Source: DRGT01 sp035685445
GTDB lineage: Archaea; Thermoproteota; Nitrososphaeria; Nitrososphaerales; Nitrosopumilaceae
DNA length: 44,820 nucleotides
Assembly (NCBI GenBank): GCA_035685445.1
Contig: DASSAK010000039.1
Location: 1 to 44,820, forward strand
Reading direction: 5' to 3'
Shown here: in pieces, positions 31,412 to 42,200 of the stretch
Position numbering within the stretch: position 1 is the first letter of the stretch
Layout: each line of letters begins with the position of its first letter
The notes under the pieces: model-generated
What the model saw: only the letters and a program-made list of their open reading frames with translations
The model's database searches: none
Told to the model about the DNA's origin: nothing
Translations under genes and position numbers: made by a program

Positions 31412-32995
31412 TTATTGTAAACCAAAAATGCTTCCAATAGACGAAAAAATACTTTCAATTTGTTCAAATAAATCAGCTTTTTCTAAATTTTTTTGTGATT
31501 TAATTTCAGTGTTTTCAATCTTTTCATTTTGAATATTTTGTACTGAGGGTTCAAAGATTGGTTTTTGGTTTTCATCTAATGGAATAAATCTTGATTCTGA
31601 TAAGGCGAGGTTATTGTTTATAATATGATTAGCTGGTTCTAAACTTTTAGCAATTTTATAGATTTCAATTGCTTCATCAAATTTCCATAATTGTGATAAT
31701 GCATTTGCCTTATTATTTAATGCCGGAACAAATGTAGGATTAATTTCTAGTGCATGATCATAGTGTATGATGGCTTCTTCAAAATGTCCAAGTTTTGCCA
31801 ATGCTGCCCCTTTGTTTGTCAAGCTTTGAACATTATGTGGATCAGCAGCTAGTTCTTTGTCAAAAAATGCAATTGCATCAGAATATTTACACAATCGAAT
31901 CAGGGCAGGTCCCATTCCATCATAATATGAAACAGTGTCAACGTAGTCATTTTGATCACAATTCAAGGAGATTTGATTAAGTAAAATTCCAAGTTCAATA
32001 TCTTCAACAGATAAATTATCTTCTTTAATGGGTTCTTTTTCTTGTGTGGTTTTTGGTAATTGTTTTTCAATTATTGGTAGTTCTTTGGTCTCTGGTATTG
32101 GTTCTTTAACAACAGAAATAGAGGATTTTTTTTCTTTTTCAATAATTTTTGTTGGTTTTGTCTCATCTATTTCTTCAACCATTTTACTTTGCGGAGATTG
32201 CTCTTCTTCAACTATTTCAGTTGGTTTTTGTTCCTCTTTTTCTTCTTCAGTTATTTCAAGGGGTTCTTGTTTTTCTATTTCTTCAACAACTTGGGTAGGA
32301 ATTGATTTAACAAAATCAAAAGAGGCCTCTTTTTTGGATTCACCGTAATGTGCAAGAACGGTATAAGTTCCATCAATTTTGAAATTTATTCCAGCCTTAG
32401 CCAAGAAACTGGTAGAAAATTCATTGTTTGAATCAATTTCACCAAAATAAAACCCAGTTGGGATTCCAAATGGATCATGAATGCCTATCAATACTGTTGC
32501 TTCATCAATGGTGTTAACTGTTCCAGTGATTGTAATGGTATCATTGTCAGTGTATATTTTTTTGTCAGTCTCTATACTGGTTAATTCGGGAATAATTTCT
32601 TCAGGCTCTACAATACTAGTTTCTTCAGAAGCAATATCAGATTTTATTTCAAAGGTTATTTCCTTGTCAAGTTTCCCATAATCAATTTTTATTGTATAAA
32701 CTCCTGGCTTGTCATAAAATGGAGAATCAAGTGAAACCATTTTTGAAAACGAGTTGTCATCTTCAATTTCTACATTATTTGCAGAAAGAATGGAGTCTTC
32801 AGGATCAAATATCCTAAGTGCTAAAATTGGCATTTTTTTTTCTTCTACATGTCCAGAAATGAATAATAGTTCTCCAGTTTCATAGGATTCTTTATCAGGG
32901 GTTACTGTAATTCCGCCAGCATCATCACCAAATACTACAGGAAATGAAACGAAAATAATCATAATTAGAGGAATTAATCCAATTTTTGTGCCCAT
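31412..32995 (-). CDS. Secreted protein: two beta domains, acidic linker, TPR repeats
   Basis: A 527-residue exported protein. The signal peptide is GLIPLIMIIFVSFPVVFG. Two beta-sandwich-like domains follow: about 28-118, starting TVTPDKESYETGELLFISG, and about 140-238, starting SIETDKKIYTDNDTITITG. Next comes a Glu/Pro/Lys-rich linker (about 240-335, EEEQSPQSK-like). Three TPR units then appear near 350-470 (YSDAIAFFDKEL, GHFEEAIIHYDHALEINP, WKFDEAIEIYKIA), then a polar tail. No PEFG tail is present. It sits between rpl30e and the next secreted gene on the same strand. Domain types are clear; the role is unknown, probably envelope. Confidence 0.85.
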   Translation of the reverse strand: MGTKIGLIPLIMIIFVSFPVVFGDDAGGITVTPDKESYETGELLFISGHVEEKKMPILALRIFDPEDSILSANNVEIEDDNSFSKMVSLDSPFYDKPGVYTIKIDYGKLDKEITFEIKSDIASEETSIVEPEEIIPELTSIETDKKIYTDNDTITITGTVNTIDEATVLIGIHDPFGIPTGFYFGEIDSNNEFSTSFLAKAGINFKIDGTYTVLAHYGESKKEASFDFVKSIPTQVVEEIEKQEPLEITEEEKEEQKPTEIVEEEQSPQSKMVEEIDETKPTKIIEKEKKSSISVVKEPIPETKELPIIEKQLPKTTQEKEPIKEDNLSVEDIELGILLNQISLNCDQNDYVDTVSYYDGMGPALIRLCKYSDAIAFFDKELAADPHNVQSLTNKGAALAKLGHFEEAIIHYDHALEINPTFVPALNNKANALSQLWKFDEAIEIYKIAKSLEPANHIINNNLALSESRFIPLDENQKPIFEPSVQNIQNEKIENTEIKSQKNLEKADLFEQIESIFSSIGSIFGLQ

Positions 32996-33060
32996 AAAAT
33001 AAAATGATTGAATTTTTCTATTTAATAATCACGTAGAAATTATACTTTTAGAAAAAGAAA

Positions 33061-34110
33061 CTACTGTTCTGCAACAACAGAGTAACTTGCAGTGAATGGT
33101 TCTTCATTAAGGGTATGAACGGCAAGTGCATTACCCGAAAATGCCCAAGATCCCATAGCATCATTATTATCAACAAATGTTAATGCAAACTTTGTTTTTC
33201 CATCCGGAGTCCATATTGCTTGACCACGATCATCACCATCACTTAATGGTCCATGTAGTGCCACAAGCTGAATTGGCTCAGATGCAGTGTATGTCAATAT
33301 ACCATGATATGTGTTTTCACTTGGAGGTAGGATGATCGCAAGCTGGTGTGTTTCGTGACCAATTCCTGGATCTTGCATTGAATCAACTGTTTTTGTTAAA
33401 ACGTATTTGCTAGGCTCTTTTTCCATATAGCTTATAGAGTAGCTTACAGTGAATGGTTCTGAATTAAGGGTATGAACGGCAAGTGCATTTCCTGTAAAGA
33501 CCCAACTTCCCATGGACGCTTTAGGATCCACAAAAGTCATTGCAAATTTTGTTTTTCCATCTGGAGTCCATATTGCTTGACCGTTTGCTTCATCTGGACC
33601 TAATGGACCATGTAACACGACAAGCTGAATTGGCTCAGATGCATCATAGGATAGAATTCCTTTGTAAACATTTGATGTTGGTGGTAGAACAATTGCTAAC
33701 TGGTGCGTTTCATGACCAACCCCTGAATCTTGTGAAGAGGTAATTGTTCCAGACGATGTTTTCCATTCACTCTTTGTTTGGGACGTTAATGGTTCTGTTG
33801 TAGATTTTGTTTTTGGTGAAGACATTGATTTAGGTTCTGTTTCTTGTTTTGGTGTAGTTGATTTTTCTTGTTTTGGCGGAGTTGGTTTTTCTTGTTTTGG
33901 CGGAGTTGGTTTAGTTTCTTCTTGAGTTTCTTCTATTTCAGAACAAAGTTGAATTCCACAAACAGGCGAACCAGCAGAACCTGTCTGCCTAACCTTGTTT
34001 CCTTGACTCTTTAATGCATGAGCATCCTGAATAATGTCAACTGACGCAACTACACCTGCTGAAAATAGAATAAATATCATAAATAGAATCGATGGAACTA
34101 TTCTTCTCAT
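33061..34110 (-). CDS. Secreted protein with CGxxLCSE motif and tandem GHETHQLAI domains
   Basis: A 349-residue exported protein. The signal peptide is RRIVPSILFMIFILFSAGVVAS. Cys 51 and Cys 56 lie in CGIQLCSEIE. A low-complexity linker of repeated P-K-Q-E-K-P-T units (about 66-105) follows. Two tandem copies of a roughly 105-residue domain come next, each starting GxGHETHQLAI and ending GNALAVHTLNxEPFTxSYS, with GILxYxASEPIQLVxLHGPL and GQAIWTPDGKTKFA between. The copies are very similar, indicating a recent internal duplication. The domain is not one I can name. Confidence 0.85.
   Translation of the reverse strand: MRRIVPSILFMIFILFSAGVVASVDIIQDAHALKSQGNKVRQTGSAGSPVCGIQLCSEIEETQEETKPTPPKQEKPTPPKQEKSTTPKQETEPKSMSSPKTKSTTEPLTSQTKSEWKTSSGTITSSQDSGVGHETHQLAIVLPPTSNVYKGILSYDASEPIQLVVLHGPLGPDEANGQAIWTPDGKTKFAMTFVDPKASMGSWVFTGNALAVHTLNSEPFTVSYSISYMEKEPSKYVLTKTVDSMQDPGIGHETHQLAIILPPSENTYHGILTYTASEPIQLVALHGPLSDGDDRGQAIWTPDGKTKFALTFVDNNDAMGSWAFSGNALAVHTLNEEPFTASYSVVAEQ
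33838..33909 (-). repeat. 24-bp tandem repeats encoding the PKQEKPT linker
   Basis: Two perfect 24-bp direct repeats at 33862-33885 and 33886-33909, with a degenerate third unit at 33838-33861. They encode the P-K-Q-E-K-x-T repeats of the secreted protein and can vary in number by slippage. Confidence 0.85.
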
Positions 34111-34178
34111 ATTTCATCAAAAATGTAGATTCCGTATAAAAATGCTCATCTGAGTATTTGTGTGTAAAAATTTGAAAT

Positions 34179-35354
34179 TCATTCAATTAGAATAGTTTGA
34201 GAAATTGAGGGAGCTATTGGAGTAGGATTTTTCAAAGAATTCCAAACAAAGCTTTCAACTTTGTATTTTCCAGATTCTGTTGGCAACCACGATTGGGATA
34301 ATTCAAGACTTTGATTTGCAGCAAATTTTCCTTTAATCCAAGACAATGTCATTATAATTCCTTTTTCATTTGTGACTTGGACTATATACACGAAATTTTG
34401 GTCAAAGTTTTGAGTGTTTAAAACTTTTGAAACAATTTGGAGTTGATTGTTTACTACAAGTTTTTCAAGAGGTTTTCCACTACTATCGGTAATTACTGTC
34501 TTTTCGACGATGGTTCTCTGTAAAGGAGTAATGTTAGAATCAAATGATGATTCAGCAACTATATCTAATTCATCAGAAATACTGTATGGTCTTGGGAGAG
34601 TTCTATCTTCATATTTTGCATACAACTTATCTCCAGGAATTACTAATAGTCTGTTACCACTTGAAACAAAGCTTTGTGAAAACGTTATTGTTGCTTCAAA
34701 AACTCCTGAATCTTCATCAGTTTCTGATGAATTAACAGTTATACCTGCACCATCAGAATCTGATGAAATTTCAATTTCAATTTGATCAATTGCTTCTGGA
34801 TTAAGATTCATGTCTTGATCAATAATTCTAATTGTTGCCTCTTGATTAACAAAATATTGTGGTTCTAAAAATTTTATTGTTCCAATATTCCAGCTAATTG
34901 GGACCGAGTGAGTCAATACCACACCATCAGCAAATTCAAATGAAATTGTAATTCCGTTACCACGTTCCGTTTCTAAAAACCCATTTGTAGGACCATTCCC
35001 AATGGTTCGAGGATTTGTGTCTGAATTTCCATCCCCATCCACATCATGTGAGAAACCTGTCAGGATTACTTCACCAACAAAAATGCCCGAATTGAAATCT
35101 GTTTCCGTTAGTTTGTATGGTTCAAGAGAATGTTTTCCCGTTGATAGTTTAATAGAATTGCCTTCAAAATTTCCAATGGAATCGATCCCAAATTTCTCAG
35201 CATTCCAACTAGGAGCGATTATTGTTATGACAACTTTGTCAGTCCAAGTATAGATGGGTTTGTCTGTAAAGATTGGAGAGTAAGGATCATCATAGTCAGG
35301 AATTTGCGCAAATGCAGATAGTATAAAAAACACAGCAAAAGAAAATTCTAGCAA
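34179..35354 (-). CDS. Secreted beta-rich protein
   Basis: A 391-residue protein beginning with a hydrophobic signal-like stretch (EFSFAVFFILSAFA), then QIPDYDDPYSPIFTDKPIYTWTDKVVITI. The body is beta-rich throughout. HDVDGDGNSDTN (about 104-115) is a short Ca2+-loop-like acidic motif, and IRIIDQDMNLNPEAIDQIEIEISSDSDGAG resembles domains repeated in other thaumarchaeal surface proteins. A C-terminal domain ends WNSLKNPTPIAPSISQTILIE. The TTG start gives a signal peptide without a basic n-region, so the true start may lie a few codons upstream. No anchor is visible. Confidence 0.8.
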   Translation of the reverse strand: MLEFSFAVFFILSAFAQIPDYDDPYSPIFTDKPIYTWTDKVVITIIAPSWNAEKFGIDSIGNFEGNSIKLSTGKHSLEPYKLTETDFNSGIFVGEVILTGFSHDVDGDGNSDTNPRTIGNGPTNGFLETERGNGITISFEFADGVVLTHSVPISWNIGTIKFLEPQYFVNQEATIRIIDQDMNLNPEAIDQIEIEISSDSDGAGITVNSSETDEDSGVFEATITFSQSFVSSGNRLLVIPGDKLYAKYEDRTLPRPYSISDELDIVAESSFDSNITPLQRTIVEKTVITDSSGKPLEKLVVNNQLQIVSKVLNTQNFDQNFVYIVQVTNEKGIIMTLSWIKGKFAANQSLELSQSWLPTESGKYKVESFVWNSLKNPTPIAPSISQTILIE

Positions 35355-35415
35355 CCTATCATTATCTAAAATTTTTAGAATTTATGGGTTGACCTAAATT
35401 TTGTCTAGATATAAT

Positions 35416-38400
35416 TTACTTTTTCTTTGAAACCTGCATGTACAGGTCAACTGTTCCACTTCCAATTGGGATATTGCTGCCTACAATTACGTTTTCAGTA
35501 ACTCCTTTGAGTTGCTCTACTTCGCCTCCCAGCGCGGCATGGGCAATTGTTGGAACAGTAATTTCAAAGGCGGCCCTAGCTAAAACACTGTCTTTTGTTC
35601 CAGCTATTCCATGTCGTCCAATCTGTTGCATGTATCCACGAGAACACATCAAATCAGAAACAAGCATTATGTATCTAACATCAACCTCAAGACCCTGATC
35701 CTCAAGGGTTGTGCTTAATTCGTTAATCAAGGCGTTTCTAGCCGCTTCAATTCCCAAAGTGCTAGCAATTTCAAAGACGTTATTTGTTCTAACATTCTTT
35801 TTGTCAATTCCTTGAACTTCAAAGACTTTTGCAATGTTTGAACCGGTTGTTTGAATTACCCATTCATTTTCTTTTTGAACTAAAGTAACACGTTCAATGT
35901 CTGGAACTCCTTTCACAGTACTGTTTAATACTTTATTTCTAATTGTAATCACAGTTGGTGCGTCTGATTCTTCAACCAGTGTAAGAACTATGCTATTTCC
36001 TTGAATTTCATTTTTGAATTTTTTGTTTGATTGTAACACATCATTGATTTCCTCAACAGTCACTCCACGTTCTCGTAATCTATTTGGATTAAAGTGAAGT
36101 TTAATTTCGGTGGAATAATTTGTTTCAGTGTCATCAATTACTGAACTAACTTTGGTTTGCAAAATATTTCTTGCAATTTCAATCGCCTTTTCTCTAGAAT
36201 TTTTTGATTCTTCATCTAAGTAAATATCCATTGTTGGAGTTACAGGTTTTTTTCTTGCATCAACTAGCTCAATTAGTCGAGGAAGGCCTAAAGTGACGTT
36301 TCTTTCTCTAATTCCTGCAAAGTGAAATGTTCTTAGTGTCATCTGGGTTCCTGGCTCACCGATAGATTGTGCGGTAACAATTCCTACGGCTTGACCAGGT
36401 TCCACTTGGGCTTTGTTGTAAAGTTCCAAGCCTTTTTTGCCAACAGCTTCAATTCCGTCTTTGCTCAATTTTGCATCAAGTAAAGCATCTGTAACAACTT
36501 GTCGGAGTCGTGGATTGAATGTCTTTGTGTATTTTTTAGCAATATCACCAGCCTCTTCTTTTGTAGCCTTTTTGCCAGAATCTATGATTGTTTGAGAGTC
36601 AATCAATCTATTGACGTTAAATGCTTCACCGTGATCACTTTTTGAAACATCAATTCCATCCTCACCATAAAGAAATTGAACAATGTGGCCATGAGGATCT
36701 CTAACGGTTCCATCATATTCTAATTTAATGTGCTCAAGTGCGTTGATTAATCGGCGCTGCATGTAACCGCTTTGTTGTGTTCTTACAGCAGTATCTACAA
36801 GACCTTCTCTGCCACCCATTGCGTGAAAGAAAAATTCCAATGCAGATAATCCATCTCGATAGTTTGATTTTACAAATCCATGAGAATCAGGATTATCATC
36901 GTGTTCTTTGTAATGTGGTAAAGCACGGTTGTTATATCCAGTAAGCAATCTTTTTCCTCTTCTTGATTGCTGCCCTAGTGCTCCAGCCATCTGACCAATG
37001 TTTAATGACGAACCTCTAGCACCAGTTGTTGCCATAATTCTTCCTGCATTTGTTTGATCAAATGATTGATCTGCAGTACCTCCAGCTTTGTCTCTTGCTT
37101 TAGATAATTCATTAACAATGTATGCTTCTAGGGCTTCTTCAGCAGAAAGCCCTCTTGTTAATTTTAGTGTGCCTTTTTTTGCTTGAGAAATAAAATCATT
37201 TACTGTTTCATAGCTTTGTTGAATGTCATCAAGAATTCCTTGTCTAACTTTTTCTGATAATTCTAGATCACTATAACCATAGCTAAATCCATAATGAGTA
37301 ATGAATTGCTTTACTATAATGAGAATAGAGTTTAGAAATTGTTTTGCTTGTGCATTTCCATAGTCTTTAGCAATTCTATGCAAAACACTTTCTGGTTCTT
37401 CGGCACCAATAGATGACTTGTCAATAATTCCGCTAATTAATTCACCATTTTTAATTACAACATCTCTTGTTGCACCTTTAGTTCCCTTGGACCACTTTGA
37501 AGTCATCACATAGTTGAAGTCTTTTGGTAAGAATAATGAAAATAGTTGTTTACCAGAGTACATGGGGCCATCTTTACCCTTTCCGGATGGTTTTGGCAAT
37601 TCGCCATCGTATCCTCCTAACATCGCAAGATTTGAAAATTCTTGAACTGTTAATTGTGTATCGTCTTTTGTTAGAAGATATGCTCCTGTGATAAAGTCTC
37701 TTAGCCCACCAATTATTGGACCTCCATATCTTGGAGATATTAGTTGGTCTTGAACTCTCATCAAAAGTATTGCTTCTGCCCTGGCCTCCTCACTTTGTGG
37801 AACATGAAGATTCATTTCGTCACCATCAAAGTCTGCGTTGTATGGTGGACAAACAGATGGATGAAGTCTGAATGTTTTTCCTGGTAAAACTCTAACATAA
37901 TGTGCCATTATTGACATTTGGTGCAAAGATGGTTGCCTGTTAAACATTACAATATCACCATCGGCAAGATGACGCTCAACGAGGTATCCAATTTCCAAAT
38001 TATCTGCAATTGTTGAACGGTCTTCAACAAAATCTAATCTGATTTTCACTCCATCTGGTCTAACAATATAATTTACTCCTGGAAATTTATTTGGTCCATT
38101 GATTACGAGTTTCTTCATTCTTTCAATATTCCACTCAGTAATGATTTCTGGAATGGTTAGTTTCATTGCAACTGTTTCTGGAACACCAACTTCTGAAAGA
38201 TCAAGATTAGGATCAGGAGATATTACTGTTCTACTTGAAAAGTCAACTCTTTTTCCTGAAAGAGAACCACGGAACCTTCCTTCTTTTCCTTTTAGTCTTT
38301 GTGTAAGTGTCTTTAATGGTCTTCCAGAACGATGATGAGCTTGTGGAATTCCTGAAACCTCATTATCAAAATAGGTAGTGGTATGATATTGCAAGAGATC

Positions 38401-39207
38401 AACCAAGTCTTGAACAATTAATGGGGGGGTTCCTGCCTCTTTGCTTTCTTTCAATCTTTGATTAACTCGAATTATATCCACCATTTTATGTGTCAAATCA
38501 TCTTCTGATCTAATTCCAGTTTCCAAGATAATTGATGGCCTTACTGTAACTGGAGGTACTGGTAATGCTTGTAAAACAAACCACTCAGGTCTAGCAGTAG
38601 CAGGATCATATCCAAGTAAAATCAAATCTTCATCCATAATTTGTGAAAACCTTTCTCTGATTGTTATTGGAAGTAATCGGTGTTCACCAATTTCAGTTTT
38701 TTCAATAAATATTGTGGGTTTTGTAAAAATTAGTTCGTATTGAGTTTTTCCACAATGAGGACATTCTTTTGCTTTTTTTGCTTTTTCTAGAATTTGTTCT
38801 GGAATTCTTTTCTGAGAAACTACAGAATATGCTGCCTCTCTTTTTCTAATCTTTGCAAATTCGTCAAGATCTTCTTGTGGCATTTTCACACGAGAGCAAG
38901 AGCGACATGTGGATAACAATAATTTGTAAATATTATCAATAAAAGCAATATGTAAAACAGGTTCTGCGAGCTCAATATGTCCAAAATGACCAGGGCATCT
39001 TGCTGCAGTGTTTCCACATGTTAGGCATTTTTGGCCAGGCTCTAAGGTACCTAGCCTGCCATCCATCAGTCCTCCCTGAACTGGCATTCCATCTTCATCA
39101 TAGGTTTCAGGAGCAGTAATTTCAGCGACGGAGTATTTTCTAATTTCAGTTGGCGACCAAACAGAAAATCTTATTGCATCAATTGATTTTACAGTTTGAA
39201 GCGACAT
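35416..39207 (-). CDS. rpoA: DNA-directed RNA polymerase subunit A (unsplit A'/A'')
   Basis: A 1263-residue largest subunit holding A' and A'' in one chain, a known thaumarchaeal trait; most other archaea split it. The zinc-binding clamp shows CLTCGNTAARCPGHFGHIEL (about 59-78), the catalytic Mg2+ loop YNADFDGDEMNLH is near residue 455, and the bridge-helix region contains GGREGLVDTAVRT. The A'' part begins around VEPGQAVGIVTAQSIGEPGTQMTLRTFHFAG. The ATG shares one base with the rpoB stop (TAATG), with GGAG 8 nt upstream, so translation is coupled. Confidence 0.98.
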   Translation of the reverse strand: MSLQTVKSIDAIRFSVWSPTEIRKYSVAEITAPETYDEDGMPVQGGLMDGRLGTLEPGQKCLTCGNTAARCPGHFGHIELAEPVLHIAFIDNIYKLLLSTCRSCSRVKMPQEDLDEFAKIRKREAAYSVVSQKRIPEQILEKAKKAKECPHCGKTQYELIFTKPTIFIEKTEIGEHRLLPITIRERFSQIMDEDLILLGYDPATARPEWFVLQALPVPPVTVRPSIILETGIRSEDDLTHKMVDIIRVNQRLKESKEAGTPPLIVQDLVDLLQYHTTTYFDNEVSGIPQAHHRSGRPLKTLTQRLKGKEGRFRGSLSGKRVDFSSRTVISPDPNLDLSEVGVPETVAMKLTIPEIITEWNIERMKKLVINGPNKFPGVNYIVRPDGVKIRLDFVEDRSTIADNLEIGYLVERHLADGDIVMFNRQPSLHQMSIMAHYVRVLPGKTFRLHPSVCPPYNADFDGDEMNLHVPQSEEARAEAILLMRVQDQLISPRYGGPIIGGLRDFITGAYLLTKDDTQLTVQEFSNLAMLGGYDGELPKPSGKGKDGPMYSGKQLFSLFLPKDFNYVMTSKWSKGTKGATRDVVIKNGELISGIIDKSSIGAEEPESVLHRIAKDYGNAQAKQFLNSILIIVKQFITHYGFSYGYSDLELSEKVRQGILDDIQQSYETVNDFISQAKKGTLKLTRGLSAEEALEAYIVNELSKARDKAGGTADQSFDQTNAGRIMATTGARGSSLNIGQMAGALGQQSRRGKRLLTGYNNRALPHYKEHDDNPDSHGFVKSNYRDGLSALEFFFHAMGGREGLVDTAVRTQQSGYMQRRLINALEHIKLEYDGTVRDPHGHIVQFLYGEDGIDVSKSDHGEAFNVNRLIDSQTIIDSGKKATKEEAGDIAKKYTKTFNPRLRQVVTDALLDAKLSKDGIEAVGKKGLELYNKAQVEPGQAVGIVTAQSIGEPGTQMTLRTFHFAGIRERNVTLGLPRLIELVDARKKPVTPTMDIYLDEESKNSREKAIEIARNILQTKVSSVIDDTETNYSTEIKLHFNPNRLRERGVTVEEINDVLQSNKKFKNEIQGNSIVLTLVEESDAPTVITIRNKVLNSTVKGVPDIERVTLVQKENEWVIQTTGSNIAKVFEVQGIDKKNVRTNNVFEIASTLGIEAARNALINELSTTLEDQGLEVDVRYIMLVSDLMCSRGYMQQIGRHGIAGTKDSVLARAAFEITVPTIAHAALGGEVEQLKGVTENVIVGSNIPIGSGTVDLYMQVSKKK

Positions 39208-42200
39208 TATACTTTCTCCTTTATCAAAAGTCTTGGTGCAACGTTTAGACTCTGCATTTCTTGTAACAATAATTTGAAAGCGTATGCAACTGACACTGAT
39301 GAAACTTTGGCTTTATCACCACAAACTCTGCACACATACTTTCTTTGTTTTACATCGTGATAAGCTACAAGTCCACATCTTTCACAAACATAAATTTCAG
39401 CCTTGTCAGATTCATCAAGCAATCTATCTTTTAGAATCATAGAAGCACCATAAGCAATCAAACAGTCGCGCTCCATTTCTCCAAATCTTAATCCGCCACC
39501 TCGTGCTCTACCTTCAGTTGGTTGTTTTGTAAGCATTTGAACTTGACCTCTTGCCCGTGCATGAATTTTGTCTGCTACCATGTGATGCAATTTTTGATAG
39601 TAAACAACTCCAATGAAAACCTCAACTGGAAATGACTTTCCAGTTCTGCCATCATACATTATTTCTTTTCCAGAATATTTGAAACCAGTTTGATCCATAA
39701 CTTCTTTAACTTCATCCATTTTTTCACCAACAAAAGCAGAACCATCAAACTTTCTTCCTCGCAGTGCAGCGGCTTTTCCCGTAATAGATTCCATAAACAT
39801 TCCAACAGTCATTCTTGATGGAAATGCGTGTGGGTTAATTAAAACGTCAGGAGTAATTCCATCCGCAGTATATGGCAAGTCTTCATTTTTTGCTAAAATT
39901 CCCAAGACACCTTTTTGTCCATGTCTTGATGCAAACTTGTCACCAATTTCGGGGATTCGCATGTCTCTTACTCGTATCTTGTACATTTTTCCACCTTCAT
40001 TTGATTGTGTCATAACCACAGTATCAACAACTCCAGTTTCAGAAGGCCTAACACCAATTGAGGTATCACGACGATATGGTCCGGTTGCTTCAAATTCTCT
40101 ATATTCTTCCATGAATCTTGGAGGACTGGTTTTTCCAATCAATATGTCACCGCCAAGAACCTCAGATTCTGTAGCAACTACACCATCATCTTCTAGTAAA
40201 CGATATGCTTTTTCTCCCTTGTAACCTCTAATATTGTCCTCAGCGTTAGGAATTTCAAAATTATCTCGCATTCCGCCCGGGTATTGCTTTGCTTCGGCAT
40301 CATAGATTCTAAAGAAAAATGTTCTTCCAAGACCTCTGTCAACTGATGCCTTACTAAGTACAATTGCATCCTCAATGTTGTATCCATCAAATGGTAAAAC
40401 AGCAACAACACAGTTTTGGCCAGCAGGTCTATCTTCTAATCCTAACAAATTCATTGCTTTCGTTGTAACAATTGGCGTTTGTGGATAAAGCATAAAATGC
40501 TGTCTAACATACGTGCTGGTATTCATCATTGGAGTTGAAAATCCTAGACTTTGCTTTGCCATTGCAGACTCGTATGTATTTCTTGGGGACTGGTTGTGCT
40601 CTGGATATGGTATTATTGAAGCGCCAGCACCAAGAATTGCTGATGGGAAAATTTCCAAGTGTGTGTGTTTTTTAGTGTCTTTATCATCAAATGTGATGTA
40701 ACAGTTTTCTTCCTCATTTGCATCAATAAGCTCAATTATTCCCATCCGTAAAAGATCATTCCAGGAAAGCAATTTCTTTGAAATTTTGTCTAAGAGCTCT
40801 GTAGAAAGAAGAGATTTATTTTCTTTTATGATGATTAGTGGTCTAAGTACTCTGCCTGCATTACAATTTACATAAAGTCGCTTGGTAGCACCTTCAATTT
40901 CGGGTTGATAAAATGAAATCCCAATGTGTGGATGAATTTTTGAGTTGCGTCTAAGTTCTCGTAAATCCTCTGCTAATTTGTCACCTTCTTTGAAATAGCC
41001 TATTAATCTCCCATCAACAAAAATTCTAGTGCCATCTTTTTTAATTTCATCTTTGGCGTCGGAGAAATGAACGGTTCCAAGATCATATAGTTTTTCAACA
41101 ATTTCTTCAGATGGAACATTTACTGAAATAATTGCTGAAAGTGCCAAGTTTTTTACAAGACCACAGTTTGAGCCTTCAGGGGTTTCGCTCGGACAGATTC
41201 TTCCAAAGTGCGTTGCATGTAAATCTCTAGCTTCAAAATTTGGTTGTGTTCTACTAAGAGGGGATTGAATTCTTCGAAGATGGCTTATTGTTGAAAGGTA
41301 GTTTGTTCTATCAAGAAGTTGAGTTACACCAACTCTTCCTCTTCCCCAATTACCAGTTGCAATTGCGTTGTTTAATTTATCAGAGACAATTCCAGGTCTA
41401 ATTGCAGCAGCAACTGCATTAATTCCTCTTTTTTGTCCTGATCGCTCAAGTTGGTATTTCATATCTCTAACCAAATTTCTAAATGCAGTTCTAAACAAAT
41501 CAGCTAACATTTGTCCGGCAAATTTGATTACTTTGTTTCCATAATGATCTTTATCGTCAGGATATATCCAACCAAGTCTTAGTTCGAGTAATTTACAAGC
41601 TGCCTCCCCAAGAAACTGAGCTTTTTCCTTTCTGTTTTCTGGATGTTTTCCCAAATGAGGAAGCAATCCCCAATCTAACAAAGTTTCAGCTCTTTTTATT
41701 TGAAATTCCTCTAACATTCCAGGAGCAATTCTTTTGCTGATGTATACTATTGCATCTTTAGAAGTTGGAACGTCTCCAGCTTTTTCAAATGATGCTTCTA
41801 GTTCATCTTGTATTTCATCGACAAGAGATACTGCAGCTGCAATTTCTCTATCAGATTCAAGACCAAGTGCTCTCATCAAAGTTACAACTGGAATGTCAAC
41901 TGGAGAGCCAGGAATTCTTGCAACAATAAGACCGTCGTTTTTCATTACAAGTTCTAATTTTGCACGATATCCAACTATTGAAGAATAAACTTTAGCTTTA
42001 AAGACAGCATTTCCACCAACCGTTTCTTTATCGACTATAATTTTGTTGTAAGAAAGATCTTCTAATCCAACGATTACTCTTTCTGACCCATTAATGATAA
42101 AATATCCGCCAGGATCATTTGGATCTTCTCCATGTTCAACAAGTTTTTGAGATGGAAAGTTATGTAATATGCAAGCATTTGATCTAACCATTACTGGAAT

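Noticed and set aside
32028..32348. Plus-strand Ser-rich frame
   Set aside because: It is the complement of the Glu/Pro/Lys linker of the secreted TPR protein; such low-complexity shadows are expected.
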